Assembly: GCF_029258205.1 (NCBI RefSeq)
Contig: NZ_JARHZJ010000059.1
Coordinates: 1 to 56,728, forward strand
Direction: 5' to 3'
DNA length: 56,728 bases
Source: Clostridium sp.
GTDB taxonomy: Bacteria; Bacillota; Clostridia; Clostridiales; Clostridiaceae
Below the pieces are notes generated by a model that was not told where the DNA came from, made no database searches, and worked only from the letters and a program-made list of their open reading frames with translations. Position numbers and translations under genes: made by a program. This document shows, in pieces, positions 48,066 through 56,728 of the stretch (its first letter is position 1; the number at the start of each line of letters is the position of its first letter).

Positions 48066-49022
48066 GTGTTAGAAACTATTAAACAAAAAAGAATTCAGAA
48101 AAAAGCGGAGCCAAAAGAAGAGGTAAGCAAGTTTAATGCTGTCTCAAAAAAGAGTAACTTTTTATTAAATGTTTTATTCGTAATATTAGCTTTCTTAGCA
48201 ATAATGCCATTCATATTTGTTATAGCTATATCATTAACAAATGAGCAATCACTACAAGTAAATGGATATAGATTCATACCAGAAGAGTGGAGTTTTGAAG
48301 CTTATAAATATATATTCTCATCAGGTAGCCAAATTTTAACATCATATGGAGTTACAATTATAGTTACAATTCTAGGTACTTTAATTGGACTAGGTATAAT
48401 GTCAATGTATGGATATGCTTTATCAAGAAAGAGTTTTGCTTATAGAAAAATCTTTACTAAAGTAATATTTATACCAATGTTATTCTCAGGTGGTATGGTT
48501 GCTTCATACTTAGTAGTTACAAGATTCTTACAGTTAAAGAATACAATATGGGCACTTATACTTCCAATGTGTGTAAGTTCATTCCACATAATCATTTTAA
48601 GAACATTCTTTAAAACATCAGTTCCAGACGCTATTATAGAATCAGCTAAAATAGATGGAGCATCAGAGTGGAGATTATTCTTAAGAATAGTATTACCAAT
48701 ATCTCTTCCTGGTATAGCTACAATAGGATTATTCTTAACTTTAGGATACTGGAATGACTGGTTCAACGCTATGTTATATATTGATGAACCAAATTTAATA
48801 CCATTACAGTACTTATTAATAAGACTTGAAAACTCAATGGAGTTCTTAGCAAATAATGCAACATCACTTGGTGCAAATGCTATAGAAGCTACTAAGAACA
48901 TGCCAAGAGATACTGCTAAGATGGCTATAGTTGTTATTTCAACTTTACCAATTATATTTGCTTATCCATTCTTCCAAAGATACTTTGTAAATGGATTAAC
49001 AATTGGTGCAGTAAAAGAGTAA
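48066..49022 (+). CDS. sugar ABC transporter permease, YtcP type
   Basis: This 318-residue permease has six helices and the EAA loop ESAKIDGASEWRLFLRIVLPIS. It pairs with the upstream permease to import an oligosaccharide. The start is GTG 48066 behind AAGGTGGTG. The matching ATPase is not encoded here; such CUT1 systems often share a general ATPase of the MsmK type. A palindromic repeat follows the gene. Confidence 0.92.
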   Translation: MLETIKQKRIQKKAEPKEEVSKFNAVSKKSNFLLNVLFVILAFLAIMPFIFVIAISLTNEQSLQVNGYRFIPEEWSFEAYKYIFSSGSQILTSYGVTIIVTILGTLIGLGIMSMYGYALSRKSFAYRKIFTKVIFIPMLFSGGMVASYLVVTRFLQLKNTIWALILPMCVSSFHIIILRTFFKTSVPDAIIESAKIDGASEWRLFLRIVLPISLPGIATIGLFLTLGYWNDWFNAMLYIDEPNLIPLQYLLIRLENSMEFLANNATSLGANAIEATKNMPRDTAKMAIVVISTLPIIFAYPFFQRYFVNGLTIGAVKE

Positions 49023-49041
49023 TTAAATAGAATGATATTTT

Positions 49042-49136
49042 AAAGGGGTTGTATCAATAGCAACTTAAAATAAAACTTATAAATTTTTCATACTATTTAT
49101 AAGTTTTATTATTTTAAGTTTTGATACAACCTTTTT
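49042..49136 (+). repeat. nested palindromic element, copy C
   Basis: Outer arms AAAGGGGTTGTATCAA (49042-49057) and TTGATACAACCTTTTT (49121-49136) pair except for two extra G. Inner arms AACTTAAAATAAAACTTATAAAT and its complement (3-base gap) form a second stem. Its core resembles that of copies A and B. It also serves as a terminator between permease and mannosidase genes. Confidence 0.8.
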
Positions 49137-49183
49137 GTTAAATTTTAATTCTTGTGAAAAATAAAGATAAGGAGAAAATGAGT

Positions 49184-52100
49184 ATGAGATTTATATCAGA
49201 AAGAATAAGAAAAACTTATGAAGAAATAGGAAAATATGTTTATTCTAATACTTTAAACATAGACAATTATAAATTTATAGCTGGAAAATATGATAATATA
49301 GATGAAATAAAAAATGCACCTAAAGATGGATGGATAAATTTTAAAACAGGAGATCTTTGGGGAGATGAAAGTCATGGATGGTTTAAAGCTTCTGTTAAAG
49401 TGCCAGATGAGTTTGCAGGACAAACCATTGCTTTAAGCTTTCATACTTTTTTAGGAGATTGGGATAATACAACAAATCCACAATTTATACTTTATGTAAA
49501 TGGAGAACATATTCAAGGATTAGATGTAAATCATCAGGAGACAATATTAACTCACAATGCTGTGGCAGGAGAAGTTTATGATATAGATTTGCATGCACAT
49601 ATAGGAAGAATTGAGGGTAAAAAATCAACTTTACATGGTAAGCTAGTAACAATAGACGAAGAAGCTAGAAAATTATACTTTAACTTAAGTGTGCCTCATA
49701 TAGTAGCAACTAAATTACATGAGGAAGATAAAAGAAGAATAGATATGTTAACTGTGTTAAATGACACAATAAACTTAATTGATTTAAGAAGACCATTTAC
49801 TAAAGATTACAATGAAAGTCTAAAAATTGCTAATAAATATATAGAAGAGAATTTCTATGATAAAATGTGTGGACACGAAGATATGATAGCAACTTGTGTT
49901 GGTCATACTCATATAGATGTAGCTTGGCTTTGGACTGTAACTCAAACAAGGGAAAAGGTTGCAAGAAGTTTCTCAACGGTATTAAAGCTTATGGAAGAAT
50001 ATCCAGAATATATATTTATGTCTTCTCAACCTCAACTTTATAAATTCTTAAAAGAAGATCATCCAAAGGTTTATGAGAAGGTTAAAGAAAAAGTAAGAGA
50101 AGGAGTTTGGGAACCAGAAGGAGCTATGTGGCTTGAAGCTGATTGTAATGTAACTTCAGGAGAGTCATTAATAAGACAAATATTACATGGAAAAAGATTC
50201 TTTAAGGAGGAATTTAATGTAGATAATGAAATACTTTGGCTTCCAGATGTTTTTGGATATTCAGCAGCTCTTCCTCAAATATTAAAGAAGTCAGATGTTA
50301 ATTATTTTATGACAACTAAGATTTCATGGAACCAAATTAACAAAATGCCTTATGACACTTTTATGTGGAAAGGGATAGATGGAACAGAAATATTAACTCA
50401 TTTTATAACTACAACTTATCCAGATCAGGATCCATTTAAGGAAACTATGACAACATACTGTGGTAATATTCATCCAGGATCAATAATGGGAGCATGGAAT
50501 AGATATCAGCAAAAAAATATAAATAATGATGTTTTAGTTGCCTTTGGATTTGGAGATGGTGGCGGTGGTGCTACTTATGAAATGCTTGAAAATGGAAAGA
50601 GGCTTTCAAAGGGAATACCAGGAGCACCTAAGGTTAAAATAGGTAAAGCTAAGGATTACTTTAAAAAATTAGAGGGTACTGTAAAAGATAATAATAAACT
50701 TCCAAAGTGGGTTGGAGAATTATATCTTGAGTATCATAGAGGAACTTATACTTCAATGGGAAGAAATAAGAGGGATAATAGAATATGTGAAAATCTATAT
50801 ACTTCAGCAGAAAAATTTAATTCAATAGCTATGTTATTAGGGCAAAAATATCCTTTAGCTGACTTAAATTTTGCTTGGGAAACAATACTTTTAAATCAAT
50901 TCCATGATATTTTACCAGGTTCATCAATTAAAGAGGTTTATGATGTAACGAATGAAGAATATAAGGATTTAATTGAAAAAGGGAATAATTTTGTAGGTTT
51001 AGCTTTAAAGAATATAACATCAGAAATAAATTTAAAAGAAAGAAGTGTTGTTGTATTTAACTCTCTAGGATTTGAAAGAGATGATATAGCTACTTTTGTT
51101 GTTCCAGAAGACATAGAAAATCCAGCTGTATTAGATGGAGAGGAAGAAATTATTTGCCAAAGAATAGATGATGGAAAAAAAGCAATTTTCTTTGCTAAAG
51201 GAATACCTGCAAATGGATATAAGAGTTTTAAAATAATAGAAGCTATGAATAAGGAGGATGCAGAAAATATTTTTGTAAGTGAGAAAGAAGCTGAAAATGA
51301 CTTTTTAAGAATTAAATTCAATGAAGAGGGAAATATAGTTTCATTATTTGATAAGAGATCAGATAGAGAAGTATTGAAAGAAGGTGCCTTAGGTAATAGA
51401 CTTCAAGCTTTCGAAGACAAGCCTATGGAATATAGCAACTGGGATATAGATATATATTATAAAGAAAAAATGTGGAATGTTGATGATGTTCAAAGTATTG
51501 AAGTTGTTGAAGAAGGTCCAGTAAGAAGTGCATTGAGGATTGAAAGAAAATTCTTAGAATCTACTATAGTTCAAAATATTTATATTTATAAAGATTTAGA
51601 TAGAATAGATTTTGATTCATATGTTGATTGGAAAGAGCATGAAGTATTATTAAAAACTTCATTCCCAATAGATTTAAATGCTACAGAGGCTACTTATGAA
51701 ATTCAATATGGTAATGTTAAGAGACCAACTCATAGCAATACATCATGGGATGAAGCTAGGTTTGAAGTTTGTGGCCAAAAATGGGCTGATCTTTCAGAGG
51801 GAGATTTTGGAGTATCATTATTAAATAATTGTAAGTATGGTCATGATATACAAGATGGAGTTATGAGGCTAACTTTATTAAAATCAGGAACACATCCATG
51901 GACTGAAACAGATCAAGAGGAGCATTTCTTTACTTATTCTATTTATCCTCATATGGGTACATGGAAAGAGGCTCATACAGTTCAAAAAGCTTATGAATTA
52001 AATCAACCTTTATATACAAAGGTTTGTGAAAAACATGAGGGAATATTAGATAATAAGTTATGCTTAGTAAAAGTTAATAAAGATAATATTATGATTGAGG

Positions 52101-52321
52101 TTATTAAAAAAGCTGAGGATACAGATCATTTAATAATTAGAATGTATGAATTCTTTAATAGTAGAACTAAGGCTACTTTAGAGTTCTCAAAAGAAATACA
52201 AGAATCCTTTGAATGCAATTTAATGGAGAGAAATTTAGAAGAAGCTAAATTTAAAGGAGAAAAAATAGAGTTTACTATAGATCCATTTGAAATAAAAACA
52301 TTTAAGGTGAAATTAAGATAA
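49184..52321 (+). CDS. GH38 alpha-mannosidase
   Basis: This 1045-residue cytosolic enzyme is a glycoside hydrolase family 38 alpha-mannosidase. The N-terminal domain precedes the catalytic part, with GHTHIDVAWLWTVTQTREK (zinc His and Asp), nucleophile Asp320 in WLEADCNVTSGES, and WLPDVFGYSAALPQI. It would release mannose from imported N-glycan fragments. Start 49184 is nine bases after AAGGAG; ATG 49178 is only three bases from it and GTG 49154 lies upstream. No signal peptide is seen. A terminator shared with the opposite gene follows. Confidence 0.93.
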   Translation: MRFISERIRKTYEEIGKYVYSNTLNIDNYKFIAGKYDNIDEIKNAPKDGWINFKTGDLWGDESHGWFKASVKVPDEFAGQTIALSFHTFLGDWDNTTNPQFILYVNGEHIQGLDVNHQETILTHNAVAGEVYDIDLHAHIGRIEGKKSTLHGKLVTIDEEARKLYFNLSVPHIVATKLHEEDKRRIDMLTVLNDTINLIDLRRPFTKDYNESLKIANKYIEENFYDKMCGHEDMIATCVGHTHIDVAWLWTVTQTREKVARSFSTVLKLMEEYPEYIFMSSQPQLYKFLKEDHPKVYEKVKEKVREGVWEPEGAMWLEADCNVTSGESLIRQILHGKRFFKEEFNVDNEILWLPDVFGYSAALPQILKKSDVNYFMTTKISWNQINKMPYDTFMWKGIDGTEILTHFITTTYPDQDPFKETMTTYCGNIHPGSIMGAWNRYQQKNINNDVLVAFGFGDGGGGATYEMLENGKRLSKGIPGAPKVKIGKAKDYFKKLEGTVKDNNKLPKWVGELYLEYHRGTYTSMGRNKRDNRICENLYTSAEKFNSIAMLLGQKYPLADLNFAWETILLNQFHDILPGSSIKEVYDVTNEEYKDLIEKGNNFVGLALKNITSEINLKERSVVVFNSLGFERDDIATFVVPEDIENPAVLDGEEEIICQRIDDGKKAIFFAKGIPANGYKSFKIIEAMNKEDAENIFVSEKEAENDFLRIKFNEEGNIVSLFDKRSDREVLKEGALGNRLQAFEDKPMEYSNWDIDIYYKEKMWNVDDVQSIEVVEEGPVRSALRIERKFLESTIVQNIYIYKDLDRIDFDSYVDWKEHEVLLKTSFPIDLNATEATYEIQYGNVKRPTHSNTSWDEARFEVCGQKWADLSEGDFGVSLLNNCKYGHDIQDGVMRLTLLKSGTHPWTETDQEEHFFTYSIYPHMGTWKEAHTVQKAYELNQPLYTKVCEKHEGILDNKLCLVKVNKDNIMIEVIKKAEDTDHLIIRMYEFFNSRTKATLEFSKEIQESFECNLMERNLEEAKFKGEKIEFTIDPFEIKTFKVKLR

Positions 52322-52327
52322 TAAATA

Positions 52328-52378
52328 AAGAGGCTACACCAAAATTAAGAAAATTAATTCTTGATGTAACCTCTTTTT
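52328..52378. terminator. bidirectional terminator after the mannosidase
   Basis: AGAGGCTACACCAAAATTAA (52329-52348) and its imperfect complement end at 52375, about 20 bp with a few mismatches, with T and A runs outside. The TACA..CAA part resembles the arms of the nested palindrome family. Confidence 0.75.
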
Positions 52379-52388
52379 ATGTTTATTT

Positions 52389-52883
52389 TTATAGTTTAAA
52401 TCCTAAGTAAATTTCAAATATAGCGATTATAATAAAGTAAACACCTATTATAAGTGGTGTAGCTACTAAGAATGAGATTGGCTCAAATAATATTAATAAT
52501 CCTAATATTATTAATAATATACAATAAACTGTTGTAGCATTGAAACCAAAAGTTTTATAAGTAAACTCACTAACAAGTAAGAATATACCGTTAACTAATG
52601 CCCAAGAACCATAGAATATAATTAACATGTCCATACTTTCTAGTGGAACACAACATAGCATTAAACCAAACAATACTGATACTATACCTTTAAAAATATA
52701 TAAGCCTTTTCTTGAAGATTTAAAAGCTTTAATTATTGTAAATATACCTGAACCTATTATTAATATACCTGCTATAGTTGTGAAATATAGTAATGAATCT
52801 ATTGGCTTAATAAAGAATAATATACCTACAATTGCCATTAGAATTCCTTCTAATATACAAAATATCTGTGCACTTTTTTCCAT
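52389..52883 (-). CDS. HdeD/DUF308 family membrane protein
   Basis: This 164-residue protein has six short hydrophobic helices in two repeats with the DUF308 pattern GILMAIVGILFFIKP. HdeD in E. coli gives acid resistance, but the family role is unclear here. The start ATG 52881-52883 follows AAGGAGTG. It runs against the rest of the glycan locus and has no evident link to it. Confidence 0.8.
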   Translation of the reverse strand: MEKSAQIFCILEGILMAIVGILFFIKPIDSLLYFTTIAGILIIGSGIFTIIKAFKSSRKGLYIFKGIVSVLFGLMLCCVPLESMDMLIIFYGSWALVNGIFLLVSEFTYKTFGFNATTVYCILLIILGLLILFEPISFLVATPLIIGVYFIIIAIFEIYLGFKL

Positions 52884-52906
52884 TTTAGTCACTCCTTAAT
52901 TTTTTT

Positions 52907-53003
52907 AAAAGTTTGTTATTTAGAGTAAAAAGTTTGTTATTTAGAGATTTAAAAATATTGATACAAATAAATAATAACATTTTTTAAAAAAATGTTATTA
53001 TTT
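52907..53003. repeat. tandem 19-base repeat and hairpin in the gap before the binding-protein gene
   Basis: AAAAGTTTGTTATTTAGAG occurs at 52907-52925 and again at 52928-52946. AAATAATAACATTTTT (52969-52984) pairs with 52988-53003. Otherwise the 52884-53274 gap holds only AT-rich sequence and the promoter near 53209. Confidence 0.6.
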
Positions 53004-53208
53004 TTAATTTAACATTTATTTTTAAACATGTATATAAATTTGATAAATTATAATTGAATAGATAGAAAAAATAATAATATTTCTGATGGAAATGTATTCA
53101 TTAGAAAAAATATGAAATATTTTATATATTCATAATTGTATGAATTTTATATAGAGAAAGTTAAATAAATATAAAAAAACTCCACTATGAAAATGTTTAT
53201 ATGGGCTA

Positions 53209-53233
53209 TATAATAAACTTGTAAACGATGTTA
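53209..53233 (+). promoter_or_regulatory. -10 and cre-like site of the binding-protein gene
   Basis: TATAAT at 53209-53214 is followed by TGTAAACGATGTTA (53220-53233), which matches the CcpA site TGNNANCGNTNNCA except for one position. The site overlaps the expected start point near 53221 and would block transcription. No good -35 is visible. Confidence 0.45.
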
Positions 53234-53274
53234 AGAGGCTTGAAAAACAAAGGGTTAAATAGGGGGAAAACATA

Positions 53275-54723
53275 ATGTTAAAATTTAAGAAACTAATAGC
53301 TTTAGCAGCTTGTGCAGTGTTAACTACTTCAGTTGCATTAACTGGATGTGGAGCAGACAAAACAGCAAATGCTGGAGAGAGAGAGACAGTAAAACTTACT
53401 TGGTACACAATTGGACAAACACCAAAAGACTTAGACATGGTTCAAGAAAAGGCTAATGAGTATTTAAAAGATAAGATTAATGCTACTATTGATATGAAAT
53501 TTATTGATTACGGTGATTACACTCAAAAAATGGGAGTTATAATAAATTCAGGAGAACCATATGACTTAGCATTTACTTGTTCATGGGCTAACCCATATTT
53601 AGAAAATGCTAGAAAAGGAGCTTTCTTAGCAATAGACGATTTATTAGAAAGTAAAGGAAAAGAAATGAAGTCTGTTATAGATAAGAGATTTTGGGAAGGG
53701 GCTAAAATAGATGGTAAAACATATGCAGTTCCAAACCAAAAAGAAATAGGAATTGCACCTATGTGGGTATTCACTAAGGAATATGTTGATAAATACAACA
53801 TACCATATAAAGATATCCATACTTTAGAAGATTTAGAACCATGGTTAAAAGTTATCCATGAAAATGAGCCAGATGTTACACCTTTATATATAACAAAAGG
53901 ATTTTCAGCACCAGCTTACTTCGATCAATTAGTTGATCCAGTAGGAGTTGAGTATGGAGATGAAAGCTTAACAATTAAAAATATGTTTGAAACAGATAAA
54001 ATGAAGAGTGAGTTAGAAACTTTACAAAAGTACTATAGTGCTGGATATATAAATGCTGACTCGGCTACAGCTAAGGATGACAAATCAGTTAAGAGATTTG
54101 TAACTAAAGCTGATGGACAACCTTATGCTGATGGATTATGGTCAAAGGATTTAGGGTATGAGGTAGTTTCATCACCAATAATGGAGACTCATATTACTAA
54201 TGGTTCAACTACAGGTTCAATGATAGCTATTTCTAAGACTTCAAAAAATCAAGAAAAAGCTATGGAATTCTTAAATTTATTAAACACTGACGTATATTTA
54301 AGAAACTTACTTAACTATGGTATAGAAGATATTCATTATAAAAAAACTGGTGATACTCAAATAAAACTAACTAATAAAGCTAAAGACTACTCAGTTGGAT
54401 ACTATACTTTAGGTAACTTATTCATAACTTATACCTTAGATACTGAACCAGTTGATAAATGGAAAGAATTTGAAGCGTTCAATAATGCATCAGTTGAATC
54501 ACCTGCTTTAGGATTCAAATTTAACACTGAAAAAGTAAGCAACCAAATAGCTGCTATAAATAACGTTCTTGAAGAGTTTAAGTCAACTATATACAGTGGA
54601 TCAGTTAATGAAGTTGAATATTTAGATAAAATGAACAATAAATTAAAAGAAGTTGGAATAAATGAAGTAATTTCAGAAATGCAAAGTCAAATAGATGCAT
54701 GGAAAGCTGAAAATGGAAAATAA
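53275..54723 (+). CDS. sugar ABC transporter binding lipoprotein
   Basis: This 482-residue lipoprotein (lipobox ALTGC, Cys25) is a family 1 solute-binding protein of the LipO/YtcQ type, with YDLAFTCSWANPYLENARKG and GSMIAISKTSKNQEKAMEFL. It is the probable receptor for the two permeases at 47-49 kb although the mannosidase and DUF308 genes lie between. It has its own promoter. The start follows TAGGGGGAAAACATA. A terminator comes after it. Confidence 0.92.
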   Translation: MLKFKKLIALAACAVLTTSVALTGCGADKTANAGERETVKLTWYTIGQTPKDLDMVQEKANEYLKDKINATIDMKFIDYGDYTQKMGVIINSGEPYDLAFTCSWANPYLENARKGAFLAIDDLLESKGKEMKSVIDKRFWEGAKIDGKTYAVPNQKEIGIAPMWVFTKEYVDKYNIPYKDIHTLEDLEPWLKVIHENEPDVTPLYITKGFSAPAYFDQLVDPVGVEYGDESLTIKNMFETDKMKSELETLQKYYSAGYINADSATAKDDKSVKRFVTKADGQPYADGLWSKDLGYEVVSSPIMETHITNGSTTGSMIAISKTSKNQEKAMEFLNLLNTDVYLRNLLNYGIEDIHYKKTGDTQIKLTNKAKDYSVGYYTLGNLFITYTLDTEPVDKWKEFEAFNNASVESPALGFKFNTEKVSNQIAAINNVLEEFKSTIYSGSVNEVEYLDKMNNKLKEVGINEVISEMQSQIDAWKAENGK

Positions 54724-54741
54724 TATAATTTAAAGATAAGT

Positions 54742-54775
54742 GTAAACTCTATGCTCAGCATAGAGTTTACTTTTG
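54742..54775 (+). terminator. terminator after the binding-protein gene
   Basis: GTAAACTCTATGCT and AGCATAGAGTTTAC (54742-54770) form a 14-bp arm pair with a T run. Confidence 0.88.
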
Positions 54776-54861
54776 TAAAAATATAAATAAAAATTCTGAA
54801 AGTATTCTTACATAATCTAAGGAATAGATTATAAATATATGTATAGGGGGGAGGATTTTTT

Positions 54862-55755
54862 ATGAAAAAATATGTTGTTATTGATATAGGAGGAACAAGT
54901 ATAAAGCATGCTTTAATGACTGAAAGTGGAGAGGTTTTAGAAAAAGGAAGCATTAAAACTAAAAGGGATAATATAGATTTATTTATTGAATCAATAGGAG
55001 AGATTGTTGATTCATATAAAGAAAAAAATGAAATTTTTGGATTGGCATGTAGTTCGCCAGGTGCTGTAGATGTTAAAACAGGATTTATAGGGGGAGGAAG
55101 TGCAATTCCTTGCATACATGGGCCAAATATAAAAGAACTTTTAGAAAAAAGATGTGGTTTAAAAGTTTCTATAGAAAATGATGCGAATTGTGCTGGATTA
55201 GCTGAAGGATGGCTTGGCTCAACTAAGGGAGTAGAAAATTATGCATGTATTGTAATTGGTACAGGAATAGGTGGATGTATAGTTATAAATGGAAGAATTT
55301 TAAGAGGAAAGCATCTTCATGGTGGAGAATTTGGCTATATGTTTACTAGAGATAGTAAAGGATTAACAGATAGAATTTGGAGTGAAGTTTCCTCTACCAA
55401 CGCTTTAGTTACAAGGGTATCTAAATTAAAAGGAATAGAAAAATCAGAAATTGATGGAAAGAAAGTTTTTGAAATGGCCGAAAATGGAGATGAAGAAGTT
55501 AATAAGGAAATAGAATCATGGTATATGGATCTTGCAAGAGGAATATACAATATTCAATATATAGTTGACCCTGAAAAAATTGTTATTGGTGGAGCTATAA
55601 GTGCTAGAGAGGGATTTGATAAGAAAATAAATGAAAAATTATCTTTATTAAAAAGTGATATAGCGACTTTAGATATAAATGTTGAAAAATGTAAATTTCA
55701 AAATGATTCAAATTTAATAGGAGCATTATATAACTTTCTTTTTGTTAGCAAATAA
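54862..55755 (+). CDS. ROK-family sugar kinase
   Basis: This 297-residue kinase has the ROK ATP motif VIDIGGTSIKHALM and the catalytic ENDANCAGLAEGWLG. The zinc motif CGxxGCxE of most ROK kinases is missing: the corresponding region reads HGGEFGYMFTRDSKGL. It is closer to beta-glucoside or fructose kinases of the family. It would phosphorylate a sugar released by the glycosidases. The start follows AGGGGGGAGGATTTTTT. Confidence 0.87.
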   Translation: MKKYVVIDIGGTSIKHALMTESGEVLEKGSIKTKRDNIDLFIESIGEIVDSYKEKNEIFGLACSSPGAVDVKTGFIGGGSAIPCIHGPNIKELLEKRCGLKVSIENDANCAGLAEGWLGSTKGVENYACIVIGTGIGGCIVINGRILRGKHLHGGEFGYMFTRDSKGLTDRIWSEVSSTNALVTRVSKLKGIEKSEIDGKKVFEMAENGDEEVNKEIESWYMDLARGIYNIQYIVDPEKIVIGGAISAREGFDKKINEKLSLLKSDIATLDINVEKCKFQNDSNLIGALYNFLFVSK

Positions 55756-55814
55756 ATGAAGTTTATTATTTAAAGTTTAAGTTAAAATCATAAAGATAAA
55801 AAGGGGATAGTGTT

Positions 55815-56728
55815 ATGGCACAATTAAATTACAGAGAGAATCTAAATATGAAATTTAAAGCTTATAATGGTGGATTAAGAGTTTTTAAAAATTATGAGAT
55901 TAATGATAATAATGTGTATATTTATTTTTCAAATATGAAAATAACTCTTACTATGTTTGAAAATGATATAGTTAAAGTTTTTATTGGAGATAAATATGAA
56001 GAAAGCGTTTCAACTAATGGTGTAATAGATCATTTAGAAAAAGGTAAATTTATAGTAGAAGAGGATTCAAACTTTTTAGTTGTAAAGGGAAAGAACGTTT
56101 TAACTTTTGTAAATAAAAATACTACGGAGATAAGTTTTAAAGACTTAGAAGAAAATATTATAAATGAAGACTTTCAACCAAGTTTTAAAGATGAGAAAGG
56201 GAATGTGCACATATCAAAGGTAAATGATTGTTTAGCATATTATGGACTTGGAGAAAAGGGTGGAGATTTAAATAAAAAGGGATGTTATACAGAAAACTTT
56301 AATACTGATGATCCAGAGACTGATGATGATTCCATAACTTATTATAAAACAATTCCTTTTTATGTTGCTTTAAAAGAAGAAACTACTTATGGAATATTCT
56401 TTGATAATAGCTTTAGAAGTTATTTTGATATGGGAAAGGAAATGGGAGATAGAATTTTTTTTGGAGCCATAGGAGGACAAATTCAATATTACTTTATTCC
56501 AGGAAAAAATATTAAAGATGTAGTTAAAAATTATACTGCTTTGACAGGAAGAATGGAAATGCCACCTCTTTGGAGCTTAGGATATCAACAATGTAGATTT
56601 AGTTATTTTAGCCAAGATGAAGTAAGAGAGTTAGTAAGAACTTTTGAAGAAAAAGATATTCCATTAGATGTAGTTTATTTAGATATAGATTACATGGATG
56701 GATTCAGAGTTATGACTTTTAAAACTCC
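55815..56728 (+). CDS. GH31 alpha-glucosidase, cut by the window end
   Basis: The frame from ATG 55815 (ribosome site AAGGGGATAG) runs to the last base without a stop, 304 codons. GH31 features include the N-terminal domain with SYFDMG, then the start of the barrel, MPPLWSLGYQQCRFSYFSQD and VPLDVVYLDIDYMDGF-like sequence (here IPLDVVYLDIDYMDGF). The nucleophile Asp lies beyond the edge. It would hydrolyse alpha-glucosyl linkages of a glycan. Confidence 0.93.
   Translation, partial: MAQLNYRENLNMKFKAYNGGLRVFKNYEINDNNVYIYFSNMKITLTMFENDIVKVFIGDKYEESVSTNGVIDHLEKGKFIVEEDSNFLVVKGKNVLTFVNKNTTEISFKDLEENIINEDFQPSFKDEKGNVHISKVNDCLAYYGLGEKGGDLNKKGCYTENFNTDDPETDDDSITYYKTIPFYVALKEETTYGIFFDNSFRSYFDMGKEMGDRIFFGAIGGQIQYYFIPGKNIKDVVKNYTALTGRMEMPPLWSLGYQQCRFSYFSQDEVRELVRTFEEKDIPLDVVYLDIDYMDGFRVMTFKT

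Overview
The window is low-GC Clostridium-type DNA: AT-rich codon use, strong AGGAGG-type ribosome sites and many hairpin-plus-T-tract terminators. Gene content (L21-Prp-L27-Obg ribosomal block, selenium operon, FemX, YesMN-linked glycan locus) looks most like Clostridium perfringens. That species assignment is an inference from gene content, not a database match.

Bases 1-8.6 kb are housekeeping: rplU-prp-rpmA, then obgE-yhbY-nadD-yqeK-LCP-rluD running rightward, dacF (D,D-carboxypeptidase) opposite, and a comEA-like gene. Bases 8.6-12.9 kb are selD-selA-selB. SelD contains an in-frame TGA read as selenocysteine, so its true start lies 99 bases upstream of the first ATG after the TGA. A membrane protein, an RlmCD-type rRNA methyltransferase, an iron alcohol dehydrogenase and a GltD-like flavoprotein follow. 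Next comes an HxlR regulator broken by a TGA at its conserved Trp codon.

Bases 18.4-24 kb form a sigma-54 module: a PAS-AAA-Fis activator, a divergent -24/-12 promoter with an upstream inverted repeat, a DMT transporter, and an 874-residue flavin/Fe-S/CCG fusion enzyme. Two tandem Csp-like subtilisin proteases follow; the first appears to start at an ATA codon. Bases 28-35 kb hold a PrmA-like methyltransferase, a Suv3-like helicase, a YlxP-like gene, a fused remnant of a response regulator and a membrane-anchored protein, a roughly 435-base gene-free stretch with the marks of a structured RNA, a HepT-like orphan and an EFR1-type ferredoxin-flavodoxin.

Bases 35.5-38.1 kb carry an amino-acid ABC importer (binding protein and permease fused) and a PadR regulator, followed by FemX. 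From 40 kb on there is a YesL/YesM/YesN block, a molybdenum block (moaB-modA-modB-moaC, no modC) and a glycan-use locus: two sugar permeases, GH38 alpha-mannosidase, binding lipoprotein, ROK kinase, and a GH31 glucosidase cut by the window end. YesMN is the likely sensor for this locus, and the transporter must borrow an ATPase from elsewhere. A family of long nested palindromes sits behind several genes. No tRNA, rRNA, CRISPR array or intact insertion sequence was seen.
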